A stretch of DNA of 64,000 nt from JABDIY01 sp963803875 (GCA_963803875.1 CAWDOA010000009.1:301146-365145); one strand, 5' to 3'; counted from the first letter of the stretch, positions 1 through 9,636 are shown. Notes: generated by a model from the letters alone, not told the origin. A program made the numbers and translations.

Positions 1-1631
1 GCGATGGAGACACCACCAGCCAAGGGTGAACCCTCGAGCCCGAGCGCATGCCGAAGCATGTCAGCCCCGGAGAGACTCTTTTGTTCCTCGCGGTCGGCCA
101 ACGCTTTGGCTGCTTGTGCGAGGTCGGCCTTGTCGAGCTCGACCCACTGACCCTGAGCTTGCACGAGAGGCCGAGCTTCACGGGCCAACCGAGCTATGTC
201 AGCGGCGGTCAGTTCGACCCCGTCGAAAACGGCCGACCACCGAACATCGGCGAGCTGCTGAGCACCAACTACGGAATCGGCGGTCTCCTCCGAGGTCAGG
301 CGCAGCGAAGCGGTGGCCTTCTTGCGAGACAGATTCGGGACCCGCACGTCGTAGCCGTTGGCGAGGAGCACATCGCCGATCTTGGTCATGAAGGTCCACG
401 CCTCGTCTTGGGAGAGGAGCACTTCTCCCCTTCGGCGGCTGCCGGGCCGTAGCAGCACGTCGTAGAGCCGTTCGAGGCGAACCAGATGGTCACGAATCCG
501 TTTTGAACGCACGTTGGACGAAGTGACCATCACCTGTTCCACCGGATCAAGCGACTTCTTGTCGCCCTGTGCCAGAACTCGGAGATGCCAGGCGCCGCTC
601 CCGTCGGGCTCGTTCAGTTGAACAACGAGGGGATGTTTGGTCGCTTGGGTGACCGGGGCCGTCCACTGGTCGAGCCGGCGGGCAAGGTCTGAACCGAGTC
701 GTGTCGGTGCGGTGAACGGCTCCCCGTCCAGACGGGCCAACACCGCCTCGATCATGTCCGAACGGTTGGCCAACGACGGAGGCGGCGCCGGCACTTCCAA
801 GCTTCGGGCCGATGTGGCAACGATCGTGTCTGTCAAGTCGGACAACACCGTGTCGGTGAAGGCTCTGTTGTCTCTTTTGGTCTCGAACACAGATGCGGCG
901 CCGGGGCACGACTCTGCCAGCAGCCGCATGGTCTCGGGCGGAACAAGCGCAGGCTTCCATACGACCTCGTAGTGGCTGTGGCCCTGGGTGGGCCGTTCGG
1001 CGATCGCACCCCGCTGAGCCTTGCGTAGCGCTGGGACGATCCGTCCCTGAGTAACCGTTCGAACTGCGGTTGCGGCGACGAGGCCGAACCAAGTGGCACT
1101 CACTCCAATGGTCTGATCCTCCCTGGTGTTGGCCAATGAAACCAGCCATCCCAGAGCTTGATCCAGTGGTGCCTGCACTGCGGGTACCGAGCTGCCGTCA
1201 GGGAGCTTGATGTCGTCGTGTTCACTCCACTTGAGCACCGAGCCGGCGCTGGTCAGGTGGTCGCCGATGTGGTCGGTCTGGTCGGTCTCGGCATTCCAGC
1301 CTCCCAGCCACGCAACAACCCGGCCCGGAAGCCACGACAATTGGAGGCTGGCAACGGCTTCGCCGGGTGCCGGTGCGGACTTTCTTCCACCTCGACGGGG
1401 TGGGCCGACCAGTTCGGTCAGCACAGCGTCGATACGGTCAGCCTCGCTGGCGAGGTCATCGAGGACGAGGAACTTCGTAGGTCGAGGGACGAACCGTTTG
1501 GTGTCCTCGATGGCGAACTCGACGTCGTCGAGCATGCGGATCAGTCCATTGACCCAGTGAGGTCTGTTGTCCGAAAGCACCGCCAGATCCGCTTGGGTTG
1601 CAACCCCATCCAAGTGACGCTGGATGAGCAC
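1..1631 (-). CDS. SNF2-family (HelZ-like) DEAD/DEAH helicase, N-terminal part, truncated by window edge
   Basis: An uninterrupted reading frame runs from a GTG at 1631 off the left edge (about 543 codons), so only the N-terminal part is present. The translation resembles the region before the ATPase core in HelZ-type SNF2 helicases. It has an arginine-rich VVPAL-like segment followed by W-KPAL, and a SNF2-associated-domain block near the edge (VRWSAVFDGVEL, then QGQWVELD followed by an alanine-rich helix). Helicase motifs I-VI would lie outside the window. The GTG start has GAGAGG 7 nt upstream and a TAACAT box further back. The frame stays open upstream to a TAG near 1752, so the N-terminus is not firmly fixed, and the usual first HelZ segment was not recognised. 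An accessory ATP-dependent DNA/RNA translocase is the likely product. Confidence 0.72.
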   Translation of the reverse strand, partial: MLIQRHLDGVATQADLAVLSDNRPHWVNGLIRMLDDVEFAIEDTKRFVPRPTKFLVLDDLASEADRIDAVLTELVGPPRRGGRKSAPAPGEAVASLQLSWLPGRVVAWLGGWNAETDQTDHIGDHLTSAGSVLKWSEHDDIKLPDGSSVPAVQAPLDQALGWLVSLANTREDQTIGVSATWFGLVAATAVRTVTQGRIVPALRKAQRGAIAERPTQGHSHYEVVWKPALVPPETMRLLAESCPGAASVFETKRDNRAFTDTVLSDLTDTIVATSARSLEVPAPPPSLANRSDMIEAVLARLDGEPFTAPTRLGSDLARRLDQWTAPVTQATKHPLVVQLNEPDGSGAWHLRVLAQGDKKSLDPVEQVMVTSSNVRSKRIRDHLVRLERLYDVLLRPGSRRRGEVLLSQDEAWTFMTKIGDVLLANGYDVRVPNLSRKKATASLRLTSEETADSVVGAQQLADVRWSAVFDGVELTAADIARLAREARPLVQAQGQWVELDKADLAQAAKALADREEQKSLSGADMLRHALGLEGSPLAGGVSI

Positions 1632-2028
1632 GCCGAAACCTCTCGGTGCAGGCGATGTTACTTCGGTGGTCGCCGCCCCTCGAGCGGGTCGAAGCCGATC
1701 CGAGGACGACCGGTTCGATGACGTTGTTGACTCTAGAGGTGCGATGGGGGGCTCCTACTGCTGGAACGCAGAATCGGGGTTGTGCGCTGTCATTGCGACG
1801 ACGCTCCATCGAGAGAACGATGGTGATTGCAGCGACGAACAGCGGTGGACCACAGAGTCCAAGGCTGTCTACTGGCACCCGCCAGCTGCGCTACTTCCGG
1901 TTGACTACCTATCGGATTGCCAGGGGCGATCGTTTAGGGCCTCTCGGCTATCGGTGTGGAGTATACCCTGCCGACGCCGTCGATAGGTCCATCGGCTGGA
2001 GATGCCCTGCCTACACTGGTTGGTCCCT
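1632..2028. other. Divergent intergenic region, no gene seen
   Basis: About 400 bases lie between the GTG of the leftward helicase gene and the ATG of the rightward membrane protein. Short open frames here show no recognisable protein features and are probably chance. The only regulatory-looking elements are the TAACAT/GAGAGG upstream of the helicase and a TACACT hexamer before the membrane-protein start. Confidence 0.5.
2012..2017 (+). promoter_or_regulatory. Candidate -10 box (TACACT)
   Basis: TACACT lies 11 nt before the ATG at 2029. No Shine-Dalgarno sequence is obvious between them, so a leaderless or very short-leader transcript is possible. This spacing is longer than the 6-8 nt seen at other genes in this window. 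Confidence 0.35.
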
Positions 2029-2505
2029 ATGCGTCACGGTATATTGCTTCGTTCGATCCAGGGATTCCTCGATCCCGGTGAACGGCTGTACGACGCAGCC
2101 TTCATGTGGTCCCGACACCGCCTTGCCTATGTCTATGCGGTGGCGGCATCGGTGGGCCTGTTGGTCATCGCGATTCTTGCAGGCTTCGAGCAGTGGCCCA
2201 GCCGGCTGGCGATCGCAGTGATGGGCGGGGCGGTGGCGTTCACCGCAACCACCATGTATCGGGTTCTCGCTTCGACCAGCGAGGGTCTGGTTCTGCTCGA
2301 GGGTGGCAAACTGCGACAGGTTGCCAAACGAAAGATCCGCAGACTCGACCCCGGCACACCGGTCACGATTCAACGGGACACGTTGATCACCACCGACTGG
2401 AAGATCGGTGACGCGGAGTACACGGTGCCAAAGGGTTCACAGAAGGCGATGGAACGTATTGCGGTCATCACCGCCAGGACCACGGAGGATCCCAGGTCCG
2501 GTTGA
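2029..2505 (+). CDS. Small membrane protein of unknown function
   Basis: This encodes a protein of about 158 residues if ATG 2029 is used; an upstream in-frame ATG at 2002 would add nine residues. Two adjacent hydrophobic stretches (residues about 35-55 and 60-78) suggest a membrane hairpin. They are followed by a compact soluble C-terminal segment of about 75 residues with alternating beta-like strands, loosely reminiscent of bacterial PH-like domains. I do not recognise a specific family. It stands alone: the helicase is divergent upstream and the TRAP transporter gene is convergent downstream, separated by a strong inverted repeat. Function cannot be assigned; the soluble tail on a membrane hairpin is the only structural clue. 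Confidence 0.6.
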   Translation: MRHGILLRSIQGFLDPGERLYDAAFMWSRHRLAYVYAVAASVGLLVIAILAGFEQWPSRLAIAVMGGAVAFTATTMYRVLASTSEGLVLLEGGKLRQVAKRKIRRLDPGTPVTIQRDTLITTDWKIGDAEYTVPKGSQKAMERIAVITARTTEDPRSG

Positions 2506-2514
2506 CCTCACGCG

Positions 2515-2542
2515 GATGGATCGCCCGTTAAGGCGATCCATC
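2515..2542. terminator. Perfect 11-bp inverted repeat between convergent genes
   Basis: GATGGATCGCC (2515-2525) and GGCGATCCATC (2532-2542) form a perfect 11-bp stem with a 6-nt loop between the stops of the rightward membrane protein and the leftward dctP. There is no T-run on either side, so it would be a non-canonical bidirectional terminator. A weaker hairpin (CCCGC/GCGGG) follows at about 2557-2571. Confidence 0.55.
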
Positions 2543-2583
2543 TCAGCGGTTGTTAGCCCGCATGCGAGCGGGTTGTTCCCGAA

Positions 2584-3813
2584 TTACAGCGCAGCCGCAC
2601 GGAGCATCGAGGTCTCGGCCAGACCGTGCCACTCCTGGACTGCGGCCTTGTATTCGCGCCACGGGCCCAGGATTTCGCTGAACACCGGGTTGTCGGCGGC
2701 AATGCTGTCGAGGACGTTTTCAGTCTCCTCTTTGAACGCGCTGAGCACCTCATCACTGAACTGGCGAATCTCGGCAAACTCCTTGATCGTCTGGAGATCG
2801 CGCGGGTTGAGCACGTCGTACTTGGCCATCGTTCGCACGTTGGCGGTGGCGGCTGCATTCTCAACCGCCGCCTTGTAGACCTCGGGGAGGTCGTTCCACG
2901 TGGACAGCTGTAACTGAACCTCGAGTGACGGGCCTGGTTCCCACCAGCCGGGGTGGTAGTAGAAGAGTTCGCTGCCCAGCTCATCGAGGCCGAGGATGAG
3001 GTCGTCAGTCGGACCCACGAACTCGGCCGCATCGATCGCTCCGGTCTGGATCGACGGGAGGATGTCGCCACCGGCGATGGAGACCTGCTCCCCACCGAGG
3101 TTGTTCAGGACCTGCCCGGCGATGCCCGGAATCCGCATCGTGAGACCCTGGATGTCGGCGACGCTGTTGATCTCCTTGGCGAACCAGCCCCCCATCTGAA
3201 CCCCGGTGTTTCCTGCCGGAAACTGGATGAGGCCGAACTCGGTTGCGTAGAAGTCCCTCATGATCTCGAGGCCACCACCCTCGTACAGCCATGCGTTCTG
3301 CTGCCGGCTGGTGAGTCCGAACGGCACTGCAGTCCCGAACTGGGTTGCCGGGTTGATGCCGGTGTAGTAGTAGGACGCGGTGTGACCGGCTCCCGCACCA
3401 CCATCCCGAACAATGGGGAGGACCTCGAGTCCGCCAGCAATTTCTCCGGCAGGACGTGCGTTGATCGTGAAACGACCGCCGGTGAGGCGGCTGACCTCGT
3501 CGGCAAAGATCTGAGCCGCACCGAAAAGGGTTACCAAGCCGGTCGGCCACGAGGTGGCCATCTCCAGCTCGATTTCGGGAAGGTCGGAGTCCTGAACGAG
3601 TTCGACCGTCTCCTCGTCTGAGTCGGTTCCCTCGGCCGGAGTGCCGTCTTCGTTGCCGTCGAGCTGTTCTTCCAGCGATTCACCCTCGTCTGAGGAGCAG
3701 GCCGCAAGGACTGCTGAAGTCGCCGCAAAACCGGCCACGCCGATCCCAGCCTTGCCGAGGAATGAACGGCGACTGAGTTCAGTCTCTTCGGTTCCCATCT
3801 GATCTTCTTGCAT
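2584..3813 (-). CDS. dctP: TRAP transporter substrate-binding protein (DctP family), Tat-lipoprotein
   Basis: This is the extracytoplasmic solute receptor of a TRAP transporter, about 410 residues. ATG 3813 is chosen because AAGGAG lies 6 nt upstream; a longer frame to 3909 lacks this. The N-terminus carries SRRSFLGKAG, a twin-arginine motif, then a hydrophobic stretch ending in VLAAC, a lipobox. It therefore looks like a Tat-exported lipoprotein anchored outside the membrane. A very acidic linker of about 35 residues precedes the binding domain, which starts near ELEMATSWPTG. The domain resembles the subgroup including TakP-like receptors for 2-oxoacids and other carboxylates, but the ligand cannot be read from sequence. 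It is the last gene of the dctQ-dctM-dctP operon, 92 nt after dctM. Confidence 0.9.
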   Translation of the reverse strand: MQEDQMGTEETELSRRSFLGKAGIGVAGFAATSAVLAACSSDEGESLEEQLDGNEDGTPAEGTDSDEETVELVQDSDLPEIELEMATSWPTGLVTLFGAAQIFADEVSRLTGGRFTINARPAGEIAGGLEVLPIVRDGGAGAGHTASYYYTGINPATQFGTAVPFGLTSRQQNAWLYEGGGLEIMRDFYATEFGLIQFPAGNTGVQMGGWFAKEINSVADIQGLTMRIPGIAGQVLNNLGGEQVSIAGGDILPSIQTGAIDAAEFVGPTDDLILGLDELGSELFYYHPGWWEPGPSLEVQLQLSTWNDLPEVYKAAVENAAATANVRTMAKYDVLNPRDLQTIKEFAEIRQFSDEVLSAFKEETENVLDSIAADNPVFSEILGPWREYKAAVQEWHGLAETSMLRAAAL

Positions 3814-3905
3814 GTACCTCTCCTTGGTTGTTGGAAAATTCCCTGTGTTGTCGTGAGATTCGAAGCCCTCGAGGTGAGGGTAGTTGAAGTGTGCGGGTCT
3901 GTCTG

Positions 3906-5495
3906 TCAACCGCCACCGGGTGCAGTGACGAACAGGTCATAGGAGAACTCGGTGATACCGGGAAATAGCCCCAGGACGATGATGGCGATCCCCTGGAGCA
4001 CCATGAAAGGGATCGCTCCCTTGTGTATGTCGGCGGTCTTCACTTCGGGCGGGGCCACGCTCTGGAGGTAGAACAGGGAGAACCCGACCGGGGGCGAGAT
4101 GAACGCCATGTTCAGGTTCACCGCCATCAGTACGGTGAACCAGATGATCTCCACCTCGGTGAACTGCAACTGCTGAAGGGCGGGAACAAAGATCGGTACG
4201 ACGATGAAGGTGATCTCCAGGAACTCGAGGTTTATCCCGAGGATGAAGACAGCGACCATCGCGACGAGCACGAAGCCTGTCTTCCCGCCGCCGATGGATG
4301 TCAGCCACTCCGACGTCTTGTCCGATCCGCCGAGTTCGCGGAATACCAGACTGAAGAAGGTCGACGAGAAGACGAGGGTCAACACGAGGATCGTGATGTT
4401 TCCCGTGCTCTTTCCGGCCTCGCGCATGGCCTCGGGTGTGAGGCGCCACGTTGGGTCGATGTGGTCGCCACCGTCGGCGGCAAGGACCTTGTCGAAGTAG
4501 TAGTTCAACCCGCCCAGCAGCAATGCGCCCAATACACCGATCGAGCCGGCTTCGGACGGGGTGGCGATACCGCGGAAGATCGCTGCCAGCACTCCCATGA
4601 TCAGGAGAACGGTAGGGATGATGGAGACGATCACTTCGGCGACCAACATCGACCCGTACATGAGGAGTGCGGTCAGGACGACAAAACCGATGCCCGCAAT
4701 GATCAGGGCGATCGTCAGATTGCTCAAAGAAAGGATCACGATCCCGAGAAGGAGCGCGAGCACACCTCCGATCGAGACAGCGTGGGCCGTTGACACGTCG
4801 CCGTTGAGGGTCCGCTGATCTTTTGGCATCGCCGGCCCGACCTCGGGCTTGATGGCAGAGATTCCGAGCGCATAGACCACGTAGAAGCCCGACAGCAGCA
4901 GCCCCGGAATCAGCGCGCCGGCGAAAAGCCCGATGATGCCGACGCCCATCTGCTGGGCGAGCAGAATCAAGACCAAGCTGGGCGGCAGAAGCTGGGCCAG
5001 GGTGCCCGAGGCCGTGATGGCCCCTGTTGCCAGCTTGTGGTCATACCCGAGCGCCACCATGGCGGGGAGCGACAAGAGCCCCATGACGATCACGGTCGCA
5101 GCGACCACACCGGTCGCAGCAGCGAGCAGGGTTCCGACCACGATGACGGCTGCCGCAACACCCCCGCGGAGGGGGCCCATGAGCATACCGATGGCGCGTA
5201 GGAGGCGCTCCGCCAGTCCCGATCGTTCCAGGATCGCCCCCATCAGGACGAACAGGGGAACCGCTAGGAGTACGGTGTCGCCCGAGCGGCCCAGATTCTG
5301 AGCCCAGAGCAGCGGCAGGGTGTTCAACGACTGCGAATTGAAGACATCGAGCACATCTCCGAAGAACGTGAAAGCGACCGCCGTCGACGCAAACGAAAAG
5401 GCCACGTTGTAGCCGGTGAGGATCATGATCATGAAGATCAGGAACATCATCATTGCGAAGAATTCGCCGAGGTCGAGTCCTACTGCATCGAGCAT
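3906..5495 (-). CDS. dctM: TRAP transporter large permease subunit
   Basis: DctM is the cation-coupled transport subunit of the TRAP system. The 529-residue product is almost entirely hydrophobic, with a dozen or so evident membrane segments. An inserted polar loop near the middle (around NYYFDKVLAADGGDHIDP) makes it longer than the roughly 430-residue DctM type. That larger size is usual for systems using TakP-like receptors. Typical family features include the P-S-EAGSIGVLGALLLGG segment and a C-terminal NMAFISPPVGFSLFYL motif. It starts 15 nt after the dctQ stop and is followed by dctP, so the three are likely one transcript. Uptake of an organic acid is the probable role. Confidence 0.93.
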   Translation of the reverse strand: MLDAVGLDLGEFFAMMMFLIFMIMILTGYNVAFSFASTAVAFTFFGDVLDVFNSQSLNTLPLLWAQNLGRSGDTVLLAVPLFVLMGAILERSGLAERLLRAIGMLMGPLRGGVAAAVIVVGTLLAAATGVVAATVIVMGLLSLPAMVALGYDHKLATGAITASGTLAQLLPPSLVLILLAQQMGVGIIGLFAGALIPGLLLSGFYVVYALGISAIKPEVGPAMPKDQRTLNGDVSTAHAVSIGGVLALLLGIVILSLSNLTIALIIAGIGFVVLTALLMYGSMLVAEVIVSIIPTVLLIMGVLAAIFRGIATPSEAGSIGVLGALLLGGLNYYFDKVLAADGGDHIDPTWRLTPEAMREAGKSTGNITILVLTLVFSSTFFSLVFRELGGSDKTSEWLTSIGGGKTGFVLVAMVAVFILGINLEFLEITFIVVPIFVPALQQLQFTEVEIIWFTVLMAVNLNMAFISPPVGFSLFYLQSVAPPEVKTADIHKGAIPFMVLQGIAIIVLGLFPGITEFSYDLFVTAPGGG

Positions 5496-5510
5496 GGGTG
5501 AGCGCGCTTT

Positions 5511-6540
5511 CTACTCGACCCGCATCGGGGCATCGTGTTCGGGGATCTGGCCCAGGTCTTCGCGGTGGATCAGCGTGAACCCGTGTTTGATCGTGTCAGC
5601 GAAGATCTGGAGGAAGAAGAGAAGGAACGCAACGAAGATCATGGCCTGGATTGGGCCGGTGGGAAGCTGACCGGCGTCGCCCTGCTGCTCCCAGGTCTCC
5701 CACACTCTCCACCCTGAAGGCCACGAACCGTCGGTCTCGCCCGAGAAGTCACGCTTGAATCCCAAGGAGAGTTTGGCGTAGGGCCGGAGTATCCGAAGCG
5801 CAGCGATGAGGAAGGGCATGAACAGGGTGACGTGAAGCGTGAAGTCCAGGAGCGCTTTGCGACGGTTGCTGAAGTCGGCCCACCAGAAGTCGATCCGGGG
5901 ATTGATGGCCTCCCGCACTCCGTAACCCACGCCGAGGAGGGCGATCAGGGCGAATGTCTGCCACGACAGCGCGCTGACCTCGGCAATGATCAGATCACGT
6001 TCGACGAAGCGCGCGATGTATCGGCTGAGCGAGCTGTACAACGCCAGCAGGAACACACCCCACGTGAGCACCCACACCGGTCCCATGAGAACCGACGCCA
6101 CAAGCAGCCCGAAACCGAATGCCGAGGTGATCCCCACTTCGATGTCGTAGGAGAGCCCGAAGACCACTGCCGCAATTGCCGCGGCGACCAGCGCGGCATA
6201 CGTTCCCCGCACCACCCCTACTCCGAAGCCTCGAATCGCAAAGTCGCTGAGCTTTTCGATTGCAGCGCGGATGCCATCCAACACTGCAAACTGGGTGGAA
6301 GCAGCTCCCAATGACAACGATCAACAGCCAGTGCCACCACAGCAAGTTCCCGAGGAGGAAGTCGGGTTTCGAGAAGAACGTGAACACCAGCGCAATGACA
6401 CCGAGCGCCAGCGCAACCCATCCCAGCGGATGGACTTTGCCGACGATGCCGTCGAGGCCGTCGGTCACCAGTTCCCGTTTCTCGGTTGCGGTGATGTGCT
6501 CCAGAACGTCCTCGACGTCCACTGGATTGGTCAGGCCCAT
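5511..6540 (-). CDS. dctQ: TRAP transporter small permease subunit, frameshifted
   Basis: Two overlapping frames together make one DctQ-type protein of about 342 residues. The first runs from ATG 6540 (GGGAGGGAC just upstream) through a membrane segment to WWHWLLIVVIG. The second continues from GAASTQFAVLDGIRAAIEK through further membrane helices to the end at 5511. They join cleanly at about 6317 if one G of a GGG run is removed, giving VIGAASTQF. Such enlarged DctQ subunits accompany large DctM subunits. It is the first gene of the transporter operon, divergent from the hydrolase-like gene at 6806. Either a sequencing indel or a real inactivating mutation is present; intact dctM and dctP favour a sequencing indel. 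Confidence 0.85.
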
Positions 6541-6805
6541 AGTGTCCCTCCCCCTGTACATCCGACCGAATTCACGAACGCCTCCCCCTCGGATCTCACA
6601 TGTCTGTGACTGGGGCACAATACCTGCTTCCGGGCGGGGCTCACCTATTCCACTCGTGCAGGAGCACCGTGAGTCCCGTCTCGATGCCTCCGACGGAGAG
6701 ACCGTTCAGCTGTGTGGACCGGGCCGATGGCCAACGAGGTGTCTATTCTCCGCTCCCGGCCGGTGAATCACATCGCATTCGCACCAGGAATCCGAAGCCT
6801 CTCCT

Positions 6806-7572
6806 TTGACCGAGGACTATCCCCTTCAATGGCACAAGTCGATTCCTGAGTTTGCGTGTGCGTGCAATGCTGTCTCGCTGTTGATGCCCCACGTGGAACC
6901 ATTCGTTGTGCGGTCCGTGGAACGTGTGGCAGACCGGCTTGACGATGAGGTTCGACCAGCAGCCCTGGCCTACGCGCGGCAGGAACGTCAGCATCATGCC
7001 CAACATCAGAGATTCAATGACCGAGTCTTCGCCGAACATCCCGGTCTGCGATGGCTGAATCGACTCATGGAGCGCTCATTCCGAGTGTTGGATCGACGGA
7101 GTGACGAATTCAGCGTGGCCTTCGCCGCCGGTTTCGAAACGATCGCCTACGCGGGAGCCCGGTGGACCGATGAACGGATCGGTTCTCTGTTCGACGATGC
7201 TGAGCCGACACGCCCGCCGACTCTTCCTGTGGCATCTGGCCGAGGAGGTGGAACACAAGGGTGTCGCCCATGACGTGTGGCAGTCGTTCAGCGGCAGCCG
7301 GATGAAATACATCCTGGCAACCATGAGCAGCGTCCTGGTTCTGGCGACTGTTCGCAGTGATCGGCACACTCAGTCTCCTGTGGGTCGAACGCAGGTTGTT
7401 CTCACCGCGAGCCCACTGGAACCTGTTCGTGTGGAGCATCACGTACATGTTCGAATTCATGCCCCTGGCCGTCGTATCCGCTCTCCCTGGACATCACCCC
7501 AACGACCTGGCCGACCCGGTGTACCTCACCACGTGGCTGAGGATCGAAGTCGACAACCGGTACGAGGAGTAG
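6806..7572 (+). pseudogene. Metal-dependent hydrolase-like protein (PF10118 type), two frameshifts
   Basis: Three successive frames encode pieces of one protein of roughly 255 residues. The first (from TTG 6806) has CNAVSLLMPHVEPF, a QERQHHAQHQRFN histidine-rich stretch and AAGFETIAYAGARW. The second has LFLWHLAEEVEHKGVAHDVW. The third has VIGTLSLLWVERRLFSP and ends at 7572. Together they match the order expected for the predicted metal-dependent hydrolase family PF10118, with conserved His/Glu pairs as likely metal ligands. Frame changes fall near 7207 (one extra base) and near 7347 (one extra base). As sequenced it cannot encode a full product; sequencing indels are a simple explanation given similar events in neighbours. 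The true start is uncertain because no ribosome-binding site is obvious. Confidence 0.7.
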
Positions 7573-7614
7573 GGCTGGCAGCACATCAGGTGTCGGCTCC
7601 TGAAGCGAGACCCG

Positions 7615-8240
7615 TCACGCTAGAAGCCGTTTGCGCTGCCATCTGATCAACTCGATTGCACCGGTCACGGCCAAGGCGCAGGCGAACGCTGCCGCAAACG
7701 CGATCGTCTCGCCGTTCTCGCGTTGCTCCAGCCAGTCACCGAACAGGTAGCCCAGTCCTCCGGCGTAGGTAGCCCAAATCAGACCGGCCGGGACGTCCCA
7801 CCTCGAACAAACCAGTCGACGTACGGCTGGCGAGTTGCCCCACACGCCAAAGTGAGAAGCGTTCTCCCGCCCGGAATGAAGCGGGCGGTGATCAGCAGAA
7901 GCCCGCCTCGTTGTCGGATCTGCCTGGATGTCACGTCGATTGCAGACCTACGGTTTTCGAAAAAGCCGGGGAATCGAACGGTACCGAAACGACCGATTCC
8001 GTAGCTGATCGAATCCCCGACCATCGCTCCCAGGGCAGCACACGCTATCACCAGCAGGAGAGTGAGATCACCGGCGCCAGCAGTGACGCCGCCGACGATG
8101 ACGGTCGTTTCGCCGGGAACGACAGGGAAGAACCCATCGATCATGGCTACCGCGAAGATGAGGAGATAGAACCACGGACTGTCGACGAATCCCTGGGACC
8201 AATCCCATCCCGACTGCAGCGAATCCCACAGGTCCGTCAC
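7615..8240 (-). CDS. DedA/SNARE-associated family membrane protein, frameshifted
   Basis: The frame from GTG 8240 encodes the first 140 or so residues of a DedA protein: a long hydrophobic region with PVVPGETTVIVGG, GDSISYGIGRFG and the signature RFIPGGRTLLTLACGA. It then breaks near 7800. The remainder, RWDVPAGLIWATYAGGLGYLFGDWLE plus a last membrane helix and basic tail, is in another frame ending at 7615. One missing base near TGGTTTGTTCG restores a normal DedA of about 208 residues. DedA proteins act in membrane homeostasis and are thought to flip lipids such as undecaprenyl phosphate or phosphatidylethanolamine. A TACACT box sits 7 nt before the GTG. Confidence 0.85.
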
Positions 8241-8247
8241 CGACCGA

Positions 8248-8253
8248 AGTGTA
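8248..8253 (-). promoter_or_regulatory. Leaderless-type -10 box (TACACT) of the DedA gene
   Basis: On the minus strand TACACT is followed by 7 nt and then the GTG start at 8240. No room remains for a Shine-Dalgarno sequence, so transcription would begin at or next to the start codon. Confidence 0.55.
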
Positions 8254-8282
8254 GGTCAGCCCGGTTGGTTGAAAAGGCCGTG

Positions 8283-9542
8283 TCAGTACCGAGCGATTTC
8301 GGCCCGACCCACAACCATGTGGTGCACTTCGTCAGGACCGTCGGCGAACCGCAGGGTCCGTTGACCGGTGTACATCTCCGCCAGCGGTGTGCGCTGACTG
8401 ATGCCTGTGGCACCGTACATCTGAATGGCCTGATCGACGATCTCGCATACCCGCTCGGGCACCATCGCCTTGATGGCACTCACCCACACACGCGCATCGG
8501 CATTGCCCAGGACGTCCATCGCCTTCGCCGCCCGGAGAACCATCAGCCGCATGGCCTCGATGTCGATACGAGCCCGGCTGATGATTTCGGTATTGCCCCC
8601 AAGTTTCACCAGGGGTCTGCCGAACGCCTGTCGAGACAAGCCCCGTTGCACCATCAGCTCCAGGGCCCGCTCGGCCACACCGATGGAACGCATGCAGTGA
8701 TGAATCCGGCCCGGCCCCAACCGAAGTTGACTGATCTCGAAGCCGCGACCTTCACCGAGAAGCATGTTGGACGCCGGGACCCGCACATCCTCGAACAGGA
8801 TGTTCATGTGCCCGTGGGGTGCGTCGTCGGCGCCGAAAACGTGCATCGGACCTACGACGGTGACGCCCGGAGTGTCGATCGGAACCAGGATCTGGCTCTG
8901 TTGGAGGTGGGTGGCCGCATCGGGGTTTGTGCGACACATCACGATCATGATCTTGCAGCGCGGATCCCCGGCGCCACTGATCCAGTACTTCTCACCGTTG
9001 ATCACGTACTCGTCGCCGTCGCGAACCGCCGCGGTCGCGATGTTCTTGGCATCCGATGATGCAACGTCGGGTTCGGTCATGGCGAACGCACTGCGGATTT
9101 CCCCCGCCAGAAGTGGTTTGAGCCACTTCTCCTTTTGCTCGGCCGTCCCAACCCGTTCGAGCACCTCCATGTTGCCGGTGTCGGGTGCGGAGCAGTTGAG
9201 ACACTCAGACGCCAGTGGGTTCTTACCGAGTTCCTGGGCGATATAGGCGTAATCGAGGTTGGACAGTCCCTCGCCGGTCTCGGCATCGGGGAGAAAGAAG
9301 TTCCACAGACCCTGTTCTTTTGCCTTGGCCTTCACCCCTTCGAGTAGTTCAAGCTGTCCGGGCGCGTAGCTCCACCGATCCTCCCGACCTTCACCGAGAG
9401 CGAAGAACTCGTCGGTCATTGGATTGATTTCGGTTGCGATGAACTTCTTCACTGACTCGAAAAGCGGCCGAGCTTTTTCGCTCATGGCGAGGTTGTACAT
9501 CGCTCCGCCGAGGTCGTCTGTGTTCAAGGGTTGGGCTGGCAT
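8283..9542 (-). CDS. Acyl-CoA dehydrogenase (ACAD10/11-like)
   Basis: The product is an FAD-dependent acyl-CoA dehydrogenase of about 419 residues, catalysing alpha,beta-dehydrogenation of a CoA thioester. Recognisable features are the AFAMTEPDVASSDAKN flavin-binding stretch, GEKYWISGAGDP, the middle beta-domain ending in LFEDVRVPASNMLLGEG, and the helical C-terminal domain with YGATGISQRTPLAEMY. The last part reads FADGPDEVHHMVVGR, typical of the ACAD10/11-like subgroup. ATG 9542 gives a normal N-terminus; a longer frame to 9581 adds an unlikely basic leader. It is divergent from the nitroreductase at 9644. The acyl substrate cannot be predicted. Confidence 0.9.
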   Translation of the reverse strand: MPAQPLNTDDLGGAMYNLAMSEKARPLFESVKKFIATEINPMTDEFFALGEGREDRWSYAPGQLELLEGVKAKAKEQGLWNFFLPDAETGEGLSNLDYAYIAQELGKNPLASECLNCSAPDTGNMEVLERVGTAEQKEKWLKPLLAGEIRSAFAMTEPDVASSDAKNIATAAVRDGDEYVINGEKYWISGAGDPRCKIMIVMCRTNPDAATHLQQSQILVPIDTPGVTVVGPMHVFGADDAPHGHMNILFEDVRVPASNMLLGEGRGFEISQLRLGPGRIHHCMRSIGVAERALELMVQRGLSRQAFGRPLVKLGGNTEIISRARIDIEAMRLMVLRAAKAMDVLGNADARVWVSAIKAMVPERVCEIVDQAIQMYGATGISQRTPLAEMYTGQRTLRFADGPDEVHHMVVGRAEIARY

Positions 9543-9630
9543 AGGTGCCCATTGTTCCAAACGTCGACCGTGACCGTGCAATTCGGAGGCTTCGGGGCGT
9601 TCGGCACAGGGGCAACCGCGGAACCCAAAC

Positions 9631-9636
9631 TACAGT
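9631..9636 (+). promoter_or_regulatory. Leaderless-type -10 box (TACAGT) of the nitroreductase gene
   Basis: TACAGT lies 7 nt before ATG 9644 with no intervening ribosome-binding site, matching the leaderless pattern repeated in this window. Confidence 0.55.

Noticed and set aside
547..1149. Leftward 200-codon open frame inside the helicase region
   Set aside because: A different minus-strand frame is open across the whole 1-1631 region and gives a recognisable HelZ-like protein; this one is an out-of-frame shadow.
7911..9059. Rightward 382-codon open frame
   Set aside because: It lies antisense to dedA and the acyl-CoA dehydrogenase, both clearly recognised; the translation is rich in His/Arg/Pro and resembles no family. 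Long antisense frames are common in GC-rich coding DNA.
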